Positions 10,534 through 21,184 of a stretch of DNA of 64,000 nt are shown here, in pieces (within the stretch, counting starts at the first letter, position 1; each line of letters begins with the position of its first letter). Below the pieces are notes generated by a model, which was not told the origin of the DNA, did no database searches, and saw only the letters and a list, made by a program, of their open reading frames with translations. Origin of the DNA: Prinia subflava (taxonomy: Eukaryota > Chordata > Aves > Passeriformes > Cisticolidae); contig NW_026960608.1 in NCBI RefSeq assembly GCF_021018805.1, positions 3,534,001-3,598,000 on the forward strand. Direction: 5' to 3'. The translations under genes were made by a program, and so were the position numbers.

Positions 10534-10883
10534 GCCATAGAGGGTTTAGGTTGTCCCACCATTTCTGCCCAGTATACGTCTGGTGATTTTCCACCTGCTG
10601 TGATCTCTGCTGGGACCGGAATGGCTTGGGCAAGAATTTGCCCCTCTACCAGGTAAAAGGGTGGGTGCATGCAGCGTGCCAACAACATGAGGCCTATTTT
10701 TTTTCCCTTAATGGTCATGGGAGCTATCTCAATCTCCAAGGGTGCCTGTGCTGTGTCCCCAAAACCAAAATACTCACTGTCCAATCCCATGTGATAAACC
10801 ATCAGGTCCTGTGAGATGTTTGACAGGTCCACTGTTATGATCATCCACTCAGTAGATCTCAAATGAAAACCTTTGGTAGTCAC
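10485..10883 (-). pseudogene. Pro N-terminal region, possible dUTPase-like domain
   Basis: 132 open codons between gag and the protease. Betaretroviruses carry a dUTPase domain exactly here. Features that fit are 'GLDSEYFG' (compare the dUTPase G-x-D-x-x-Y-x-G motif) and a later glycine plus 'LAQAIPVP' resembling the C-terminal 'G-x-x-x-AQ' element. Other dUTPase motifs are unclear, so this is a degenerate or divergent domain at best. It overlaps the protease frame by about 50 bases. Confidence 0.5.
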
Positions 10884-11074
10884 GAGCCTGAATCAGCCTG
10901 GTGGCTATCAAATCTTGTTAGTTGAACATTTAAGATTTACATTTTTCTGCACCCCCACACCATGTGACCCTCCCTCCCCCTTTTTTTTTAAGAGTGAGGC
11001 TCTTGCCAATGTGAGTCCCACTATATATATATCTTTGCCCGTTGTAGTATCAACAGCGGGTACGCGCTGTAAAT

Positions 11075-12034
11075 TCAGGTTTTTTGTTTGTTGAATTTCT
11101 TCTGCTTCTGGGTCTGAGGGCAGGTTCTGGCAAAGTGTCCTGGTTTCTTGCAGCAGAGGCAGATGATGCGCTGCTGCTGGTCTGTTGTTATTCGTTGCCT
11201 CCTTGGGTTTGGTACCGCAGGTGCTGTAGGCTGTGGGTATGTAGGTCCTGGATTTCTTTCAAATGTACAGAGCATTTCCACCCTCCTTGAACAAGCCTCT
11301 GTCATCTGGGACAGATTAGGCAGAGGTTCTAGGGGAAGGCTAAGAATAATTCTACGACAGGTCTTGTTAGCATTCCTTTGAGCCATCTCTTTGATCAGTT
11401 CTGCCTGCACCACAGGGTCTTGTACTTGTTGTTCCACCTGTGTTCTCAGACGATCAACAAACTGCAAGAAATTCTCCTTAGCAAATTGTTTAATATTGAC
11501 ATATCTGCCCTTCCCTTCTGTTGTTGGTAGCTGATAAAACATTTTCTCTGCTACATTGCTAATCCTAAGTAAAATTGGCTTGGATAACACTCAAGTTTGT
11601 TTTTCTGGACAATGCCAGACACCTTCCCCACAGAGGTGTTCAAGTGTAATATCATGTCCCTCAGTGTCTTTAGCTGCATTAGGGGTTTGATGAATCTCAT
11701 GTAATAATGTTCTTAAGGCTCTTTTCCACATGTCTTCCCACAGATCATACTCTGAGGGAGATAACAGACATCTAAATAAGTCTTTGATGTCACTGGGCAC
11801 CATCTTATTGGAATTAAATGTGGCTCGAAACATGCCTTTAAATATTGCATTAGATCTGCCAAATTCACCTTGAATTTTGCAAAGTTCTTTCTTATCCTGG
11901 TAGGAAAGTGGCTGGTATTGCCTGGTTCCATGCTTTCTACCAACATATGTGACAGGTTCTACAGAGAAAATGCTTTCATCCACATTTGCCAGAGGTCTTA
12001 AAATTTCTGCTGGTCTCCCAGTGTCTGGGGACAT
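11075..12034 (-). pseudogene. gag: Class II gag: capsid and nucleocapsid
   Basis: Two in-frame pieces (11591-12034 and 11075-11590) are separated by one TGA at 11591-11593. The first has the N-terminal capsid features, and the second the C-terminal capsid with the major-homology-like stretch 'ENFLQFVDRLRTQV'. A nucleocapsid with one visible CCHC zinc knuckle (CLCCKKPGHFARTC) and a basic tail follows. Betaretroviral NC normally has two knuckles, so one may be missing or eroded. These domains form the core shell and package RNA. Confidence 0.88.
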
Positions 12035-12293
12035 AGGAGGTACAGCGTTTGCAATCCCTTGGGGGTTGGGAAAAGGAAGCTCTCTCCCTCTGTCCTGGCT
12101 TGGCAGCAGAGGCTGTTCCCGTCCCTTGGCTGTGAGGGAATCGCCCCACCCCCCCGCTGTGCTGTAAGGTGAGACTGGCCCACCCCTTCACTGCTGCCGC
12201 GGCAGCCGGGAGGGAGGCAGGGAGAGGAGGGGTGGGGCCGGGCTGCCAAAGGGACAAAGGGATTGGCGAAGGGGTATGGAGTAGGGGCAGGGA

Positions 12294-12818
12294 TCAGGGG
12301 GAGAAGGGGTTATGGGAAGAAGGGCTGAGCACATGGCAGATGCCATTCTTGTCCGGCACATGGAGTGTGGCTTCCAGGGGATCTGCAGCATTGCCAGAGC
12401 CCTGGAGAGGCATCCCACCCCTGGAGGAGTCTGCCCGAGAAAAACCTGGTGTGTTAAAGGGGTGCTGTGAGGATGGTAAGCCAGGGTATAAGGGAGGGTC
12501 AGAGAGGGGGTTACATGGGGAGGCTTTCTGTGGCTGGCTGGTTTTTCGTAACTCTAGAAGCCGTTTATGAGCTTGCAGAAATATGGGAATAATTAGAGAG
12601 GTAGTTTGATCATTATCCTGTACTTTTTCTGTGATTACACTACCAACGTGATCCCAAAATGATACACTATCTATTTTCAGGAGGTCAGCTTCTGGCAATT
12701 CATCTTCCAGCCAGCGAATGAATTTTTTCTGCAGCCTTTTGGAAATTCTAACATTAATTAAAAGATCTTGAAGCTGTTTGAATACACTCTTTTGGTGAAC
12801 AGATAACTGAACGCCCAT
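12294..12818 (-). pseudogene. gag: Class II gag: matrix (p10-like) and linker
   Basis: 174 codons from a Met-Gly start (MGVQLSVHQKS), a likely myristoylation site. The first 95 residues form a helical matrix domain with the conserved Trp ('FWDHVG') seen in betaretroviral Gag p10. A Pro/Ser-rich linker follows until a stop at 12294. The linker continues in other frames (11976-12257) before capsid, so at least one frameshift lies between. Confidence 0.8.
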
Positions 12819-13472
12819 TTTTCGATTGTTCTGAAAGCTATTTATTCAAAATCCACCCTCAAGTTGCAGTTAGGCTGGCTCTACAGTCCTGTGTCTTCTA
12901 GATACAGAGAATACAGGTGGGGACAACTCCGGGGCTGAGATCACTTTTTCCCACTGCTTTTTTCAGCTCCGGTGGCACCGGGGCGGGGGGGGGGGGGGGG
13001 GGGTCCCACAGCCTTGCCTGGCTTGTGGGGGACCTGCCCGAGCCGGTGGTTCCCCGAAAAACACGGCTCCTTGGGGCGGGGCGGCTCCAGGGAGGAAGGG
13101 CTCTGACCAGCAGAAAAAAAAAAGAAAAAAAAAAACAACAGCGATTCTGGCCGCAGGGTCCTAATGCCTGCCTACCACAGTCCCAATGGTAAGAAGTTAC
13201 TCCCTCCCACTTTGGAGGTTATTCCCGGGGTAACAGCCAAACGGAGGTATTTACCTGTTCTGAGGGAGTGTGGTGCTGAGCCAGGGACAACCGAAGGTCC
13301 TGTCATAAGCTCACTCGTGGTTGGGTGAAAACACGAGCTACGAGCTTATCCCTACACGCTTATAGCTACAGAATGTGGCCAAAAATGCTGTAGGGGAATT
13401 GATCTTCCCAAAAGCTTCTGAGACCCTTGTTGGGGGTCTCCAGCTCACACGTGGGTTTCTAGAAATTCATAA

Positions 13473-13490
13473 AAATCCACTTGGGTGCCA
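13473..13490 (-). other. Primer binding site, probable degenerate tRNA-Lys1,2
   Basis: Two bases downstream of the 5' LTR (on -) lies TGGCACCCAAGTGGATTT. It matches the Lys1,2 PBS used by many betaretroviruses (begins TGGCGCCCAACGTGG) except for G to A at position 5, one missing C and a drifted 3' end. Confidence 0.65.
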
Positions 13491-13492
13491 AT

Positions 13493-13819
13493 TGAAATAA
13501 ATCCTCCTTTTTAACCCCTCCGAAGTTCCAAGCTAGCGCAGGCTTTAGAAGGTTTTGAAGGAATATTTCATAGACAGGATAAAGGACCCAAAAGAGGCTC
13601 TGACCCTCAGCTGCAGGTATAGATGTTTATTCCAGGTGGTGTCCGGAGGGAAAGAGGGCGTGCACAGAGGAACAGGGTCTTTTCTCAGCTCTTGCCAGGG
13701 AGGGGCAGTTTGGGACACAGCCAATAGGGTCAGAAAGGGAAGGAAGGGTCAAACTACATGGTACAAGCTCTAGGGGTCCCTGAGGGGGGCAGAGACCATT
13801 CCCACAGGGGAATGTAACA
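13493..13819 (-). mobile_element. 5' LTR of the class II provirus
   Basis: 327 bp. Its outer end is TGTTACATTCC (on -) at 13819, and its inner end TTTATTTCA lies two bases from the primer binding site. It differs from the 3' LTR by about 20 substitutions. The leader 12819-13472 holds no gene; on + it shows a 19-base G run (12985-13003). Confidence 0.93.
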
Positions 13820-14072
13820 GACTTGGGCCACAAGAGTATGCTTCTGCTTTAGCAATGATGAAGCAGGATGATGGTGATGAGACTGTGCTTGATATGGCAA
13901 AGAAGCTCTGAGCATATGCAGATGCCATACATGGTGCAACATATGCAAGAATCGCAGTGATGGAAACACGTCTGCAGAAAATAGGAGATAAGAAGACAGA
14001 GGAGAATCATGAGAAATTCAGGAAGGAGATCAAAGAGGACCCTCTCCATGTTAGCGTAGAAACACATAATCA
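13820..14072 (+). pseudogene. gag: ERVL gag, continuation after the provirus
   Basis: Directly after the second copy of the target hexamer, coding sequence resumes with ERVL Gag features, including 'ALAMMKQDDG' and a helical stretch ending 'METRLQKIGDKK'. There is an in-frame stop near 13911. The piece ends where an antisense LTR begins. Confidence 0.72.
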
Positions 14073-14527
14073 CGGATGATGATTATATGCAGGTGCTTTT
14101 ATTGAAGAGCTCTGGGAATCAGGGGTTCAGACCTAAATCTGACTCCAACATGGATTCGAGATGGACATGGTTTTATACCCTTTTAATTATATAACTACAT
14201 ATTAATTATTAAACTTACATTATTCTATTGTATACATTGATTTTACCCAAGCATGAATTTCCAAGCCCCCCATAGTTTCTCATGATTCTTATTGCGATTA
14301 TACAATAATCATATTCAATTACCAAATAATCATCACATCTAACAATCATATCATTTATCATTTACTGATTATGCAGGTGCAGTTTCACATGATCTAGTAA
14401 AGACAGTCAGTTCCCAAGCCTACCCAACCCTGGCTCCCTTTCCCAGGGCCTACCTTTCTTTCCATCCCCCCCTGAATCTATTGTATACAATTCCCATGAT
14501 TTTAAAACATTTTAACCCTATACTATC
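14073..14527 (-). mobile_element. Antisense solo LTR (unassigned) in ERVL gag
   Basis: About 455 AT-rich bases. On - there is AATAAAAGCACCTGCATA near its 3' end (poly(A) signal, 14091-14107), and ATAAAACCATG at about 14168 could be a promoter. Putative ends are TGATGATTATATG (left, +) and TACTATCA (right). I did not find a convincing target duplication. Confidence 0.55.
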
Positions 14528-15172
14528 ATCCAAATCTTGGCAGTACATATCAGAGATTCTATTACCAAATGCAGATGTCCCCCAGATAGGGAGAGAAGGT
14601 ACACCCCATGAGGTGAGCTGTGGTTCATCCTGTGTGATTGTGGGGAAAACATGAGGAGGTGGGATGAAAGACCCACTGCTGCTCTGGCAGAGCAGGTGCG
14701 TGAATTGAAGGAGGGCAAGACTCAGAGAGGAAGTTCTGCCAAAAAGGAATCAGCTCCAGTTGCCCATAGCCGAACTGCCAGGTATGATGATGCATGTCCG
14801 CTCCCCTTGAAGGAACCTCTAAAACATATGGCCAAGGAAGGAAGGATAACTAGGCTTAGAGGGGCTCTGCCTCTATCAAGTAGAGGCCAGGGAACACCGC
14901 ATCTTTTGGACTGTGTGGATTTGTTGGCTTGGCACATCAGAACCACAAAAAATATGAGGCCTTGGTTGACACTGGTGCGCAGTGCACATTACTCCTATCA
15001 AGACATGGGGGCAGAATCTGTTGCTATTGCTGACATGACAGGAGAATCACAGGATTTGACTTTGGTGGAAGCTGAGGTGAGCCTGACTGGGAAGGAGTGG
15101 AAGAAACATCGCATTGTGGCTGATGCAGAGGCCCCATGCATTTTGGGCATAGACTTCCTCCGAAGTGGGTAT
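14528..15172 (+). pseudogene. pro: ERVL gag 3' end and protease
   Basis: A 179-codon frame opens at 14651 with the ERVL gag/pro junction ('MRRWDERPTAALAEQVRELKEG' region). The protease active site VDTGAQ is at about 14965-14982 but in a different frame from the flanking 'ILGIDFLRSGY', the protease C-terminal signature at about 15139-15171, so compensating frameshifts are present. Protease would mature Gag-Pol. The copy breaks off at 15172, where CR1 is inserted, and pol resumes at 20209. Confidence 0.8.
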
Positions 15173-15345
15173 CACATACAGAATCACTAGGTTGGAAGAG
15201 ACCTTCAAGATCAGCGAGTCCAACCCATGCCCTAACACCTCAAATAAACCATGGCACCAAGTGCCATATCCAATCTTTTTTTAAACACATCCAGGGATGG
15301 TGGCTCCACCACCTCCCCAGGAAGACCATTCCAGTACTTTATCAC

Positions 15346-16514
15346 CTCCAGGGATTTTAAGAGAGACAGTACCACTGGGAGACATCTTAAAACATGATTT
15401 ACTGTTCTTCTTCTACAGTCTCATGAAGGGTTGTACTGGTTTGAAAGCAAAACCAGTGAGACTCCAAGTGAGAAATACAATTTAATAGAGAGAGAACAAA
15501 CAAGAAAGATAAAAATAAAATTAAAATAAGACAAATGCAATAGTACAAAGGACCGCTGACAGAGTCAGAATGCAAACCTGACACCCTGTTGGTCAGGGTG
15601 TTGGAAGCAGCCCAAAGTCCTCCCAGAGTGACAGTTGTGGCTCCGTTGAAGTAGAGATGATCCTCAAGAAAAGCATCCAGTCGTCCTCTGGGAATCCAAT
15701 GGAAACAGGCTGCCTTGGTGTTTGGGATTGCTGGTTTTATCTCAGTGGAAAGGCTTTGGCTCTTCCTGCTGGGTGGAGCATCTCACAATGGAATGAGGTA
15801 ATGTTATGAGTCATGTGAGAGGCCTTAAATGGCCCATTCACAGGTGATGTCCCTCGGAAGAGGATGGGTGGAAGAAGTGATAAGGACGCACTGCCTTATC
15901 TGGTGTTATCAGGTGTCCCAGTAACAGAGGGCATCCACCCTCTTTCCCCCCCTAGAGTTACAAGAGATAAAGAACAATATCTCCCAACCGACTTCAACAG
16001 ATGAAAATAGAATACACATTTTTGGTTACATTTTTCAACCCAGGACAAGGGTGAGAACGTCTTCACTGCATATGCCAGGAGTTCATGCCCAGTGGTCACC
16101 AGTGGTCACAAGATCACAGCTTACAAGGTCTTTTAAAGGTTAACTAGCCAATAATCTGCTGCCACACATATTGTTCTTTCATAAGAATGGCTAATTAAAC
16201 TGTATCACACATCCTGCCGCAATGCAGACCATTTTATCCAATCATACAGTGAAACACAATCCTACAGAGCTACATCTAAAAACTTCTTATTACCTTTCTA
16301 ACCACTTCTATATCTTTACTTTTAAACCTTAAACTCTCCACTACCTAGCTTAATATGTTTCTGCTTAAACCACAAATCCACATTCTTGCTTATAGTCTCT
16401 AAAGCTGGAAGCCTTTTCCAAGGCCTCATGTTGAACCCTGTATTCTCTGCTGTATTTGAGCCTGCATGCACAAGATTTTGAGAATTTTCTGTGCCCGAAA
16501 TTCCCACAATCATC
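15346..16514 (-). mobile_element. Unassigned LTR-like insertion in CR1, hosting LTR-B
   Basis: Sequence foreign to CR1 separates its 3' end (15345) from the upstream part (from 16515). The central 15432-16047 is LTR-B in antisense. The remainder (15346-15431 and 16048-16514) is AT-rich without a gene. I could not assign it. Confidence 0.5.
15432..16047 (-). mobile_element. Solo LTR-B, antisense, 616 bp
   Basis: On + it starts TGTACTGGTTTGAAAG and ends TTCAACCCAGGACA, the reverse complement of LTR-B ends. Perfect 5-bp target duplication AGGGT (15427-15431 and 16048-16052). It aligns with the start of the LTR-B copies at 56997 and 62476. Confidence 0.9.
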
Positions 16515-17649
16515 TTTTCTGTAAAAAACATTTTTCTAATATCCAAACTATATCTCCCTTGGCGCAGCTTAAGACTGTGTCTTCTCATTTTGTCAGTTGC
16601 TGCCTGGAGAAAGAGACCAACCCCCACCTGACTACAACCACCTTTCAGAAAATTGTAGAGAGTGATAAGATCACCTCTGAGTCTCCTTTTCTCCAGGCTA
16701 AACAACCCCAGCTCCCTCAGTCATTCCTCACAGGGCTTGTGTTCCAAGCCCCTCACCAGCCTTGTTGCCCTCCTCTGGACATGTTCAACTATCTCAACAT
16801 TCTTCCTAAATTGAGGAGCCCAGAAATGGACTCAATACTCAAGGTGCAGCCTCACAAGTGCCAAGTACAGGGAAGAGTGACTTCCATGGTTCTGCTGGCC
16901 ACACTATTCCTGGTATAGGCCAGGATACCAATGGCCTTCTCAGCCACCAGGCCACACTGCTGGCTCATTTTCAGTCGGCTGTGAACCAGTACCCCCAGGT
17001 CCCTTCCTGCCTGGGCATTGTCCAGCCACACCGTCCCCAGCCTACAAAGTTGCGGGGGGTTATTGTGGCCAAAATGCAGGACTGGGCAGTTGGACTTCTT
17101 AAACCTCATCTTACTGGACTCTGCCCATCCATCCAACTGTTCCAGGTCTCTCTGCAGAGCCCTCTTACCTTCCAACAGATCAACACACGCTCCCAGCTTA
17201 GTGTTGTCTGCAAATTTACTGATGAAAGACTCAATACTCTCATCCGTGTCGTCAACAAAAATATTGAAGAGAACTGGACCCAGCAGAGACCCCTGAGGAA
17301 CACCACGAGTGACTGGTTGCCAGCTGGATGCAGCGCCATTCACCACCATTCTCTAGGCCTGGATGTCCAGCCAGTTCTTAACCTAGTGAAGAGTGCTCCT
17401 GTCCAAGCTGTGGGCTGCCAGCTTTTCCAGGAGTATGCTGTGGGAGACAGTGTCAAAGGCCTTGTTGAAGTCCAAATAGACAACATCCACAGTCTTTCCC
17501 ACATCCATCAGGTGGGTCACCTGGTCATAAAAGGAGATTAGGTTGGTCAAACACGACCTACCTGTCCTAAATCCATGCTGGCTAGGTCTGATACCCTGAC
17601 CATCCTTTAAGTGCTGCGTGATGATACTCAATATTAACTGCTCCATTAC
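16515..17649 (-). pseudogene. CR1 ORF2: reverse transcriptase palm to C-terminus
   Basis: Frames 17383-17646 and 16852-17349 on - encode RT. Motif 'VVYLDFNKAFDTV' holds the first catalytic Asp, and '[15 protein letters not shown]' is the conserved RT B motif. The active-site box reads 'KFADNTKLG', so the second Asp of FADD is Asn and the enzyme would be dead. The segment 16515-16851 is the ORF2 tail and 3' UTR. CR1 RT would prime on nicked DNA at the target. Confidence 0.88.
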
Positions 17650-19048
17650 TGTCCAGGTTTAGGGCAAATTTGGAAGGAAACTCCAAAAGGGGGTCCCTTT
17701 AGAAAGCAGATTTAAGCCTCTCCCTCTACTGGTTGGGGAAAAGATTTCCTTAGAGAAAAGTGGAAAAAACTTTTTATTTAACAAGCAAAAGTTTTCACAA
17801 GCACTAAAAAATTGAATAATATTAAACAATAAAACAACTCGTTGTTCTGAAGCGATGGAAAGACAATGCTTGTAAGAAGTTGCGCTGCCGCTAGAAACTC
17901 TTTCTCCATTTTTGCTTTCAATTCCTTTGTTTCTCGGACAGTTGCTTGCCTCTTCCTTCCACTGCGTGCCGCTGTTCCCCTCCCGGTGAAGCAGACAGAC
18001 CACACTTCCAGCCCCAGCTCTGTGAGCTCGCCACAGCTCCATGAGTGGTTCGGATATTAAGTCTGAACGTTGTACACTGAGTAAACCAAGCGCAGAAACT
18101 TCACCGCATTCAAGCGAAATTCATATTCAAGCGAAAAATTAAAAATTCAAAACAAAATCCGCATCGAAGCGTAATAAAATCAAAGCTGCATTCAAGCAAC
18201 CAAAAAAAATGTCCCTGAGTCCGTGCGCCAGACAAACTCAGGGTCTCAATTATATGGAAGCTGGAACAGAGCAACGCATGATACAACCAATATGGTCAGA
18301 ACATACTTTCTCCTCTTTATTCTCGAAATGGCTGGTTTTATACAGTGCAAAATATTTTACAGTTGCAGGGGCATTTTTATTGGCATTCAGCGTGAGAAAG
18401 AATGCAAACAATCTTAGCTTAAGGCAGCTACCGTGATTCTACTCTAACTGTCCTATCTAAAGCATGCACACAACTTAAATTCTAACTGCACCACAGGTTT
18501 ATCTACTTCTACACAGACCCAAATCTGAGGCCTAGCAGGCCTAAATCTGAGGCCCAGTTTGGGATAGCTCAAACTTCATTCCATAACACCTCATGCTACA
18601 GAAAATTCAGAAAGTCCTTTTCGTGGGGCGTAGCTCCTCTCACTCAGTCTCTTATCAGTCCCTCCTGCTCTGGAAAATTCCACTTTCTGGGCCCCAGTGG
18701 GCCACAGGTGTGATCTCCCAGTGTTTTTCTGGGTTTTCAGTCCAGAGCAGGTTTGAACAGTTCCAAGAAAAAGAAAAAGCACAGTCTGGGGAACTTCTCT
18801 GCCTCAGCTAGCTAAAAAAAATGTAACTAAAAGCAAAGGAAAGCTGTCTCCCACTGTCTGTGCTGTAGACAATACAGTCTGTGAGGAAAAATGCAGGGGA
18901 GCAAGTGCAATTTCTGAAAACAAACTACACACTTCTTCTCTCCCCCCCCTTCACTTTTGGAACCAGACTTAAAGGTGCAGAACTTAATATCCAGCAAAAC
19001 CAGAACAGATGACTGGGGATACAAGCATCATAAAATCAGTCCGGGACA
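17650..19048 (-). mobile_element. LTR-A copy 2, antisense, split by an element-J fragment
   Basis: It starts on + with TGTCCAGGTTTAGGGC and ends CAGTCCGGGACA. Flanks ATTAC (17645-17649) and ATTAA (19049-19053) are a 5-bp duplication with one change inside CR1. At 1399 bp it is twice the usual size, because 17862-18588 is foreign. Confidence 0.85.
17862..18588 (-). mobile_element. 5' fragment of an element-J relative, antisense
   Basis: Read on -, 18588 to about 18220 is an LTR (TGTTATGGAATGAAG...) that shares blocks with the LTR of element J, including GAGCTATCC, the repeated GGCCTCAG, a GATAAA block and GGTAGCTGCCTTAA. A PBS-like TCTGGCGCACGGACTCAGGGA lies at about 18207-18227. A leader with GCATCGAAGCG motifs follows. 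Then a gag start ('MEKEFLAAAQLLTSIV') begins at about 17911, matching the start of the gag at 26513. The copy stops after about 20 gag codons at the junction with LTR-A. Confidence 0.75.
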
Positions 19049-20205
19049 ATTAACTTACTGGGTACTGAGGTCAGGCTAATTGGCCTGTAATTTACCAGGA
19101 TCCTCCTTCCTACCCTTCTTGTGAATGAGCATCACATTGGTCAGCTTCCAGTCATCTGGAACCTCACCAGTGAGCCGGGACTGTTAGTAAATGATGGAGA
19201 GTGGCTCTGCAAACTCATCTGCTAGCTTCCTCATCACCCTGGGATGGATCCCATCTAGTCCCATAGATTTATGAACATCCAAGTGGCTCAGAAGTTCTCT
19301 GACTGCCTCTTCCTGGATAACAGGGGGACATTTCTGCTCCCTGACACCATCTACCAACCCAGGACAGTTCTCCTGAGAACAAGCCATCTTCCCACTAACG
19401 ACTGAGGAAAAGAAGGGGTTAAGCACTTCTGCCTTCTCCTCATCTGCAGTCACTAAGTTCCCTCCCACATCCGATAGAGAACAAAGGTTAGTCTTACCCT
19501 TCCTTTTGCCATTAATATATTTGTAAAAACATTTTTATTATCATTTACAAAAGTTACCAAATTATGTTTTAACTGAGCTTTGGCCTCCCTAATTTTTTTC
19601 CTATATGCCCTAGCAACCCCCTTAAATACTTCCTGAGAGACCTGACCCTCTTTCCAAAGATGATACATCCTCCTTTTTATTCCTAAGTTCCTTCAAAATC
19701 TCATTGCCCATCCAGGCTGGACATTTGCTTCGTCTACTCATCTTTTGGCACACAGGGACAGTCTGTTCCTGCGCCCTCAAGATCTCTGTTTTGAAGCATG
19801 CCCACCTTTCCTGGACTCCTTTGTTTTTAAGGACTTCTTCCCAAGGAACTCTCTGAATAAGTCTTCTAAATAGGCCAAAGTCTGCCCTCCGGAAGGCCAA
19901 TGTAAAAGTCTTATTGATGTTCCTCCTGATTTCACTAAATATCAAGAATTCTATAATTTCATGTTCACTATGCCCCAAGCAGCTGACAACCACCACATCT
20001 CCCACCAGCCCATCTCTATTTGCAAACAACAGGTGTAACATAGCCCCTCTCCTGGTGGGCTCACTTACCAGCTGTTACAAAATGTTGTCCTCCACACACT
20101 CTAAGAACTTCCTGGACACCATGTTTCTGTGATGGTGACTACATCATAGCTTTTCTGTTGTACCATGGCTTCCAGCTCTTCTCCTTTGTTACACATGCTG
20201 TGTGG
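19049..20205 (-). pseudogene. CR1 ORF2: endonuclease remnant and RT N-terminus
   Basis: Three frames on - (19184-19468, 19453-19668, 19622-20041) read through the CR1 EN-RT linker and RT N-terminus, with 'GLVGDVVV', 'FRRADFGLFRRL' and 'GLDGIHPRVMRKLADEFAEP'. Further upstream 'YDVVTITETW' (about 20130) is an endonuclease motif, but most of EN is deleted. Frameshifts separate the pieces. Confidence 0.85.
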
Positions 20206-20208
20206 ATA

Positions 20209-20537
20209 GGTATTTTGAAGTCCCAAAGGGACTCAGGTGGGCGTTTGAGACAGCTGCTGTAGAGACAGAGGGCGTTAAGCAATTGAACGTCTTGCCTGGA
20301 CTATCAGAGAACCCATTTGCAGTAGGCCTTCTGAAGGGAGAAGAACAACGAGTACCAATTGCCACTTTGACAATGCACCCCTGACAGTATAGACAACTTG
20401 AGATGCTGTGATTCCCATCCACAAGATGATCCCTGAGGAGGAGAGCCAAGGAGTGGTCAGCAAAACTCCCTTACCCTTTAACAGTCCCATTTGGCCTGTG
20501 CACAAATCTGAAGGAGAATGGAGATTGACTGTGGACT
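20209..20537 (+). pseudogene. pol: ERVL pol: protease-RT junction and RT fingers
   Basis: The frame 20202-20384 ('GLSENPFAVGLLKGEEQ') and the following sequence encode the ERVL RT N-terminus, ending in 'WRLTVDY' at 20537. It resumes the ERVL pol broken at 15172 by CR1. A frame change lies between 20384 and 20440. The palm active site is not present; sequence changes to an LTR-like insertion at about 20538. Confidence 0.82.
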
Positions 20538-21184
20538 ATTGACAGGCAGAAAGACTCTGAAACTCAGAGACAAAGTGAGTTTTAAAGTAGGTATGTAGTT
20601 TATTTGGCCAGGCATATGCAGGATACCTCCTCAAAGGCATACCCGCCCCCTCACTCACCCACCTTTTATCCTCTAGAATGTTACATATGCAGCAAGTTTC
20701 ACAATACCCCTATGCATATTCATTCCTTGGCTCCCCTCCCCTCTGCTTCATATGCTAATTAGCTTATCAGTCCTTTGTGCCTGCGCAGTTGTCTCTGGTG
20801 GTCAGCTTGGGGGTCTCAGGGATGAAGGAAATAGTCTTGCTCTTGAGCTGAACTTCTGACCCCACTGCCTTGCCCATGCCCACTGATCTTCTGGTCATAG
20901 TCTAAGCTATAAGGCCAGTTTTATCTGGTCCTGGGGCCTGAGGAGCCTTGTTATCTCAGTATCTCTGGTAATCTTGCATTCTTGTCTCCTGTTTTGGTAA
21001 GCATTCTTTCCTTATCAGACATCCTTGCATTCTTTCTTGCTGTTCTTGAAGGTAGTCTTGTCCCTTCCCTTCTCAAGCAACTAATACAGTACAAAGAGCA
21101 GCAAATATTAGGCAATACACATCACCCGAATGCCTATTCTTAATCACTGTCTTCTAATTTCTATGATTAATATCCTCTACTTTT
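20538..21184 (-). mobile_element. Antisense LTR-like insertion (unassigned)
   Basis: It begins TGACAGGCAGAAAG on + right after ERVL RT. TTTATTTGGCC (about 20598) is a poly(A) signal on -. No gene is visible in 647 bp. The right limit is set only by the start of LTR-C-like sequence. Confidence 0.5.

Larger units (their letters stand above)
5724..13819 (-). mobile_element. Class II (betaretrovirus-like) provirus, LTR to LTR, gag-pro-pol-env
   Basis: A provirus of about 8.1 kb on the minus strand. Both LTRs run TGTTACATTCC...TTTATTTCA and are 331 bp (3') and 327 bp (5'). Flanking hexamers AACTTG (5718-5723) and GACTTG (13820-13825) form a 6-bp target duplication with one change, the length typical of class II ERVs. 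My hand alignment of the LTRs shows roughly 20 substitutions and three small indels (about 6-7 percent), so it is not recent. Gene order is gag, dUTPase-like/pro, RT-RNase H, integrase, env. Damage is light: single stops in gag and RT, a few frameshifts, env open. It interrupts the gag of an ERVL element. Confidence 0.95.
15173..20208 (-). mobile_element. CR1 LINE on minus strand, carrying nested LTRs
   Basis: The left end (15180-15345) is the CR1 3' terminal region in antisense. ORF2 continues at 16515-17649 and 19049-20205. Flanking GGTAT (15168-15172 and 20209-20213) may be a short target duplication, and the flanks are both ERVL pol. Interruptions are an LTR-like segment with LTR-B (15346-16514) and LTR-A (17650-19048). 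The EN domain has a large internal deletion near 20125: an endonuclease motif 'YDVVTITETW' is followed almost at once by the EN-RT linker. Confidence 0.88.

Noticed and set aside
12941..13192. Frames around the G19 run
   Set aside because: Homopolymer translation in the proviral leader; the run length may also be a sequencing uncertainty.
16858..17541. 227-codon frame on plus
   Set aside because: It is antisense to CR1 reverse transcriptase, which explains the open frame.
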